Below, piece after piece: positions 31,018-32,955 of a stretch of DNA of 32,955 nucleotides (the first letter of the stretch is position 1; the number at the start of each line of letters is the position of its first letter). A program made the translations under genes and the position numbers. A model generated the notes under the pieces. It was not told where the DNA came from and made no database searches. It saw only the letters and a program-made list of their open reading frames with translations. The stretch comes from a virus. The DNA lies in IMG/VR virus record IMGVR_UViG_3300032516_000101, positions 1 to 32,955 of that record, one strand, 5' to 3'.

Positions 31018-31046
31018 TTGACAGACGGGCCGTCAAGCTGTATAAT
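31018..31046 (+). promoter_or_regulatory. Perfect consensus sigma-70 promoter, TTGACA-17-TATAAT
   Basis: TTGACA (31018-31023), 17 bases, TATAAT (31041-31046): both hexamers and the spacing match the bacterial housekeeping consensus exactly. The start of transcription is expected near 31053, only about three bases before ATG 31056, with no ribosome site between. The -10 also forms part of an ATAATTAA octamer (31042-31049). Confidence 0.8.
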
Positions 31047-31055
31047 TAAAACAAG

Positions 31056-32222
31056 ATGATTAAGTTTATGGATCTATTAAAAGAAGATATTTCCGATCAA
31101 TATCCTCTCTACATTAGCGAACGAAACAAAAAGTGGATTGATCTGCTTCGTAATGCTGTTGAAAAGAAATTTATTTGGAACGTCGATTTTAAAGAAGCGA
31201 ATTTTGCCCTTAGTAGAAATTTTGATGATATTGGACGATGGGTTTCAAATGGTAAGGGTGGTTCTACTGATGACAATTTCACCGTTGCTACAGCAAAATA
31301 TGCCGGGGTAGGTGCGGATCAGGTTAGACATACACAATACAGTGTCTCGCAAGGAACATTTCAGAATTTTCAATCGATAAATAAATTGATTCGAATTTTT
31401 GAAAAAGCCGTTGTTGTGGATGATGGAACCAGCAAGGTTATTCAGAAATATCTTGAACTTTACAAATCGTGGAAAACCATTAAGGACATGCTCGACGCCG
31501 TGAAGTCATTCATAACCAAGGGACGGAGGATTGATCCGACAAAACCCTCTAAGCCGATATATCAGCCACCAACACAATCAACCAAAGTTCTTGGCGAAAT
31601 CAAGGTGTTGCTTGAGAATTTGATTGAAAAACATAAAGAAGAATTGAAGCAGGGCTATGTTGATATGGTTACCGGAATGGCCGACAGATTCATGAAGGAA
31701 CGAACTCCTGCCGCAGCTAGCCCAGGTAAATTTTTCAAATTTAATTCTTATATTGTTAGTCTTATTGATTCATTATTTGAATTCGATGAAAAGCGCGACC
31801 CATGGGAATACGAGTGGTATAAAGGTGGGCGAATAGTTAAGATTAGGTATCGAAGCGATGCGAATGAGAAAATTGAGAAATTTGCAGTGCGACAAGCTAA
31901 CGCTGCTGCCGAGGATTTCGTTGCTAGTAATATGAGGAAACTCACCTCCGTTATTGGTGAAAAAGTTAAGGGCGGGACCGAATTGGTAAATAAAACCGTA
32001 GATGGGTCATTTGGCGTTAGTTTCAGTGGTCGTATGAGTTTTAAATTTTCGGATAGCACCGGATTTATTACCAGGAACGACATAACAATGAACGTGTCTC
32101 CTCGTGGCTTGGTTTTCAATCAATTCCCAATTACTTTTCATGATGTAACTTTCAAGGATGGAACATTTAGGAAATTCGTGCCTGAAAAGGCGATGAACGA
32201 AATTTGGGCAAAGGAACAATGA
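31056..32222 (+). CDS. Large protein with capsid-targeting-like leader, candidate injected protein
   Basis: A protein of 388 residues of unknown family. It begins MIKFMDLLKE, the same ten-residue form with (L/I)xE at Glu10 as the ADP-ribosyltransferase at 27002 and the next gene. A helical region (about 105-235, including FEKAVVVDDGTSKVIQKYLEL and LENLIEKHKEELKQGYVDM) is followed by a C-terminal beta domain (about 300-388). There is no obvious catalytic motif. It is the first gene after a consensus promoter and overlaps the following gene by four bases. Confidence 0.68.
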   Translation: MIKFMDLLKEDISDQYPLYISERNKKWIDLLRNAVEKKFIWNVDFKEANFALSRNFDDIGRWVSNGKGGSTDDNFTVATAKYAGVGADQVRHTQYSVSQGTFQNFQSINKLIRIFEKAVVVDDGTSKVIQKYLELYKSWKTIKDMLDAVKSFITKGRRIDPTKPSKPIYQPPTQSTKVLGEIKVLLENLIEKHKEELKQGYVDMVTGMADRFMKERTPAAASPGKFFKFNSYIVSLIDSLFEFDEKRDPWEYEWYKGGRIVKIRYRSDANEKIEKFAVRQANAAAEDFVASNMRKLTSVIGEKVKGGTELVNKTVDGSFGVSFSGRMSFKFSDSTGFITRNDITMNVSPRGLVFNQFPITFHDVTFKDGTFRKFVPEKAMNEIWAKEQ

Positions 32223-32955
32223 TTAAATTTTCTCAGCTACTTACTGAAATTGGTGAACAACTGGCAAAAGAACTTTCTGATACTGGTGTTTCTTTGCTTT
32301 CTAAAGATGAATGGGATAAAGATGGTGGTTATTGGATCTCTACGGGTGGTCAGCACCGTTTATATACTCTTCGGCACGATTGGAACGAATCCTATCAATT
32401 TGGTGAAATTGGTGCTAGTGGACAGAGGCAAACTGGAACAACAAGAAAATCATATTGGGTTATTAATATTGCTAAGTCATGGGCGGAAACATTAAAGAAA
32501 CTTCCTGCTCTTCTTAAAAAATATGAAATAAAGAAAATTTACATTCCAGATTACGATGCCGATCTTGATCCAAATGCCACAGCAAGAGATATTGTTTTTG
32601 ATGAGAATGGTCCAATGATTGTCGGCAAGAAGCACGAGGGGAAAACGGTTGGTTGGGTAAAGGAAAATGACCCATCATATCTGGTTTATCTTGCGACACA
32701 TATTTCATCTGGGAGTTATGAAACAAAGAAATTTATTGAGTTCCTTAAAGTTTATATGGCCGAAGACATTAAAAAGCAAGAAGAATCATTGACCGGTGAT
32801 GCGGCAATTCCTTTTGGGAAATATAAAGGGCAAAAATTGTCGGATATTGCGAAGGTGAATGTCGGTTACATTAAATGGTTGGCAAACTCGGATAGTGATG
32901 ATCGAGGATATACTCCGCATGACGATCAAGGGAAATTGTTACAACAGGCTGCGAG
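32219..32955 (+). CDS. Protein with capsid-targeting-like leader and GKYKG/DUF3820-like C-terminal motif (runs off the window)
   Basis: The frame is open from ATG 32219 to the last base, giving at least 245 residues. It starts MIKFSQLLTE, the third copy of the (L/I)xE leader. Residues about 35-130 look like a small globular domain (GGYWISTGGQHRLYTLRHDW). Later, IPFGKYKGQKLSDIAKVNVG followed by YIKWLAN matches the GKYKGxxL...YLxWL motif of ExoX C-terminal/DUF3820 domains, thought to bind nucleic acid. The ATG overlaps the preceding TGA. Because it lacks a stop in the window its full length is unknown. Confidence 0.7.
   Translation, partial: MIKFSQLLTEIGEQLAKELSDTGVSLLSKDEWDKDGGYWISTGGQHRLYTLRHDWNESYQFGEIGASGQRQTGTTRKSYWVINIAKSWAETLKKLPALLKKYEIKKIYIPDYDADLDPNATARDIVFDENGPMIVGKKHEGKTVGWVKENDPSYLVYLATHISSGSYETKKFIEFLKVYMAEDIKKQEESLTGDAAIPFGKYKGQKLSDIAKVNVGYIKWLANSDSDDRGYTPHDDQGKLLQQAA

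Noticed and set aside
1-32955. CRISPR array or retroelement
   Set aside because: No regularly spaced repeats, cas1/cas2 or reverse transcriptase motifs were seen on either strand; the Cas4-like gene stands alone.

Overview
The window is a piece of a large, AT-rich, tailed double-stranded DNA phage genome, probably a contractile-tailed (myovirus-type) phage. The evidence is a GPW/gp25-like baseplate wedge protein, a T4 gp6/baseplate J-like protein, a central-spike-like protein and very large LamG/baseplate proteins, together with a bacterial-type DNA polymerase III alpha subunit, phage nucleotide enzymes and GIY-YIG homing endonucleases. No gene identifies the host. Nearly all genes lie on the + strand with short gaps or ATGA/TAATG overlaps, as in phage operons.

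Layout. 1-6,332: replication block, with an MT-A70 adenine methyltransferase, a GIY-YIG endonuclease, the Pol III alpha subunit (dnaE-like), a second GIY-YIG endonuclease on the - strand, a small RHH-like protein, and a free-standing copy of the polymerase's own C-terminal OB domain. 6,342-14,084: small early or metabolic genes, including a second MT-A70 methyltransferase, a MazG pyrophosphohydrolase, a dCMP-deaminase-like protein, a class I methyltransferase, several zinc-ribbon and coiled-coil proteins, and an adenylosuccinate synthetase homologue whose catalytic Asp is Ser, as in PurZ enzymes that make 2-aminoadenine (Z) nucleotides. 14,099-18,517: a giant LamG/baseplate protein, a HAD nucleotidase and two small genes. 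18,527-19,349: a GC-richer, - strand three-gene cassette with its own promoter. 19,458-25,848: a GIY-YIG remnant, a probable T4 gp55-like late sigma factor, a structured-RNA candidate followed by a 61-residue protein resembling the C-terminal domain of IscB, then the spike, gp25, gp6/J and a DNRLRE-like tail protein. 25,851-32,955: accessory and probably injected proteins, namely a HExxER/HD fusion, an R-S-E ADP-ribosyltransferase, a SprT-like protease, a Cas4-like nuclease, a four-gene - strand cassette, and two further large proteins.

How the parts fit. MazG (dGTP to dGMP) and PurZ-like synthetase (dGMP plus aspartate) would be two steps of the Z-nucleotide pathway. The late sigma factor could serve recurrent ATAATTAA motifs in front of tail genes. 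Three proteins at the 3' end (the ADP-ribosyltransferase and the two last + strand genes) start with a ten-residue leader ending in (I/L)xE, closely matching the T4 capsid-targeting sequence, so they may be packaged in the capsid and injected. The most unusual items are this leader set, the IscB-domain/RNA element inside the baseplate operon, the PurZ-like enzyme beside two adenine methyltransferases, and the duplicated polymerase OB domain. All functional calls are from reading motifs by eye; no database search was possible.
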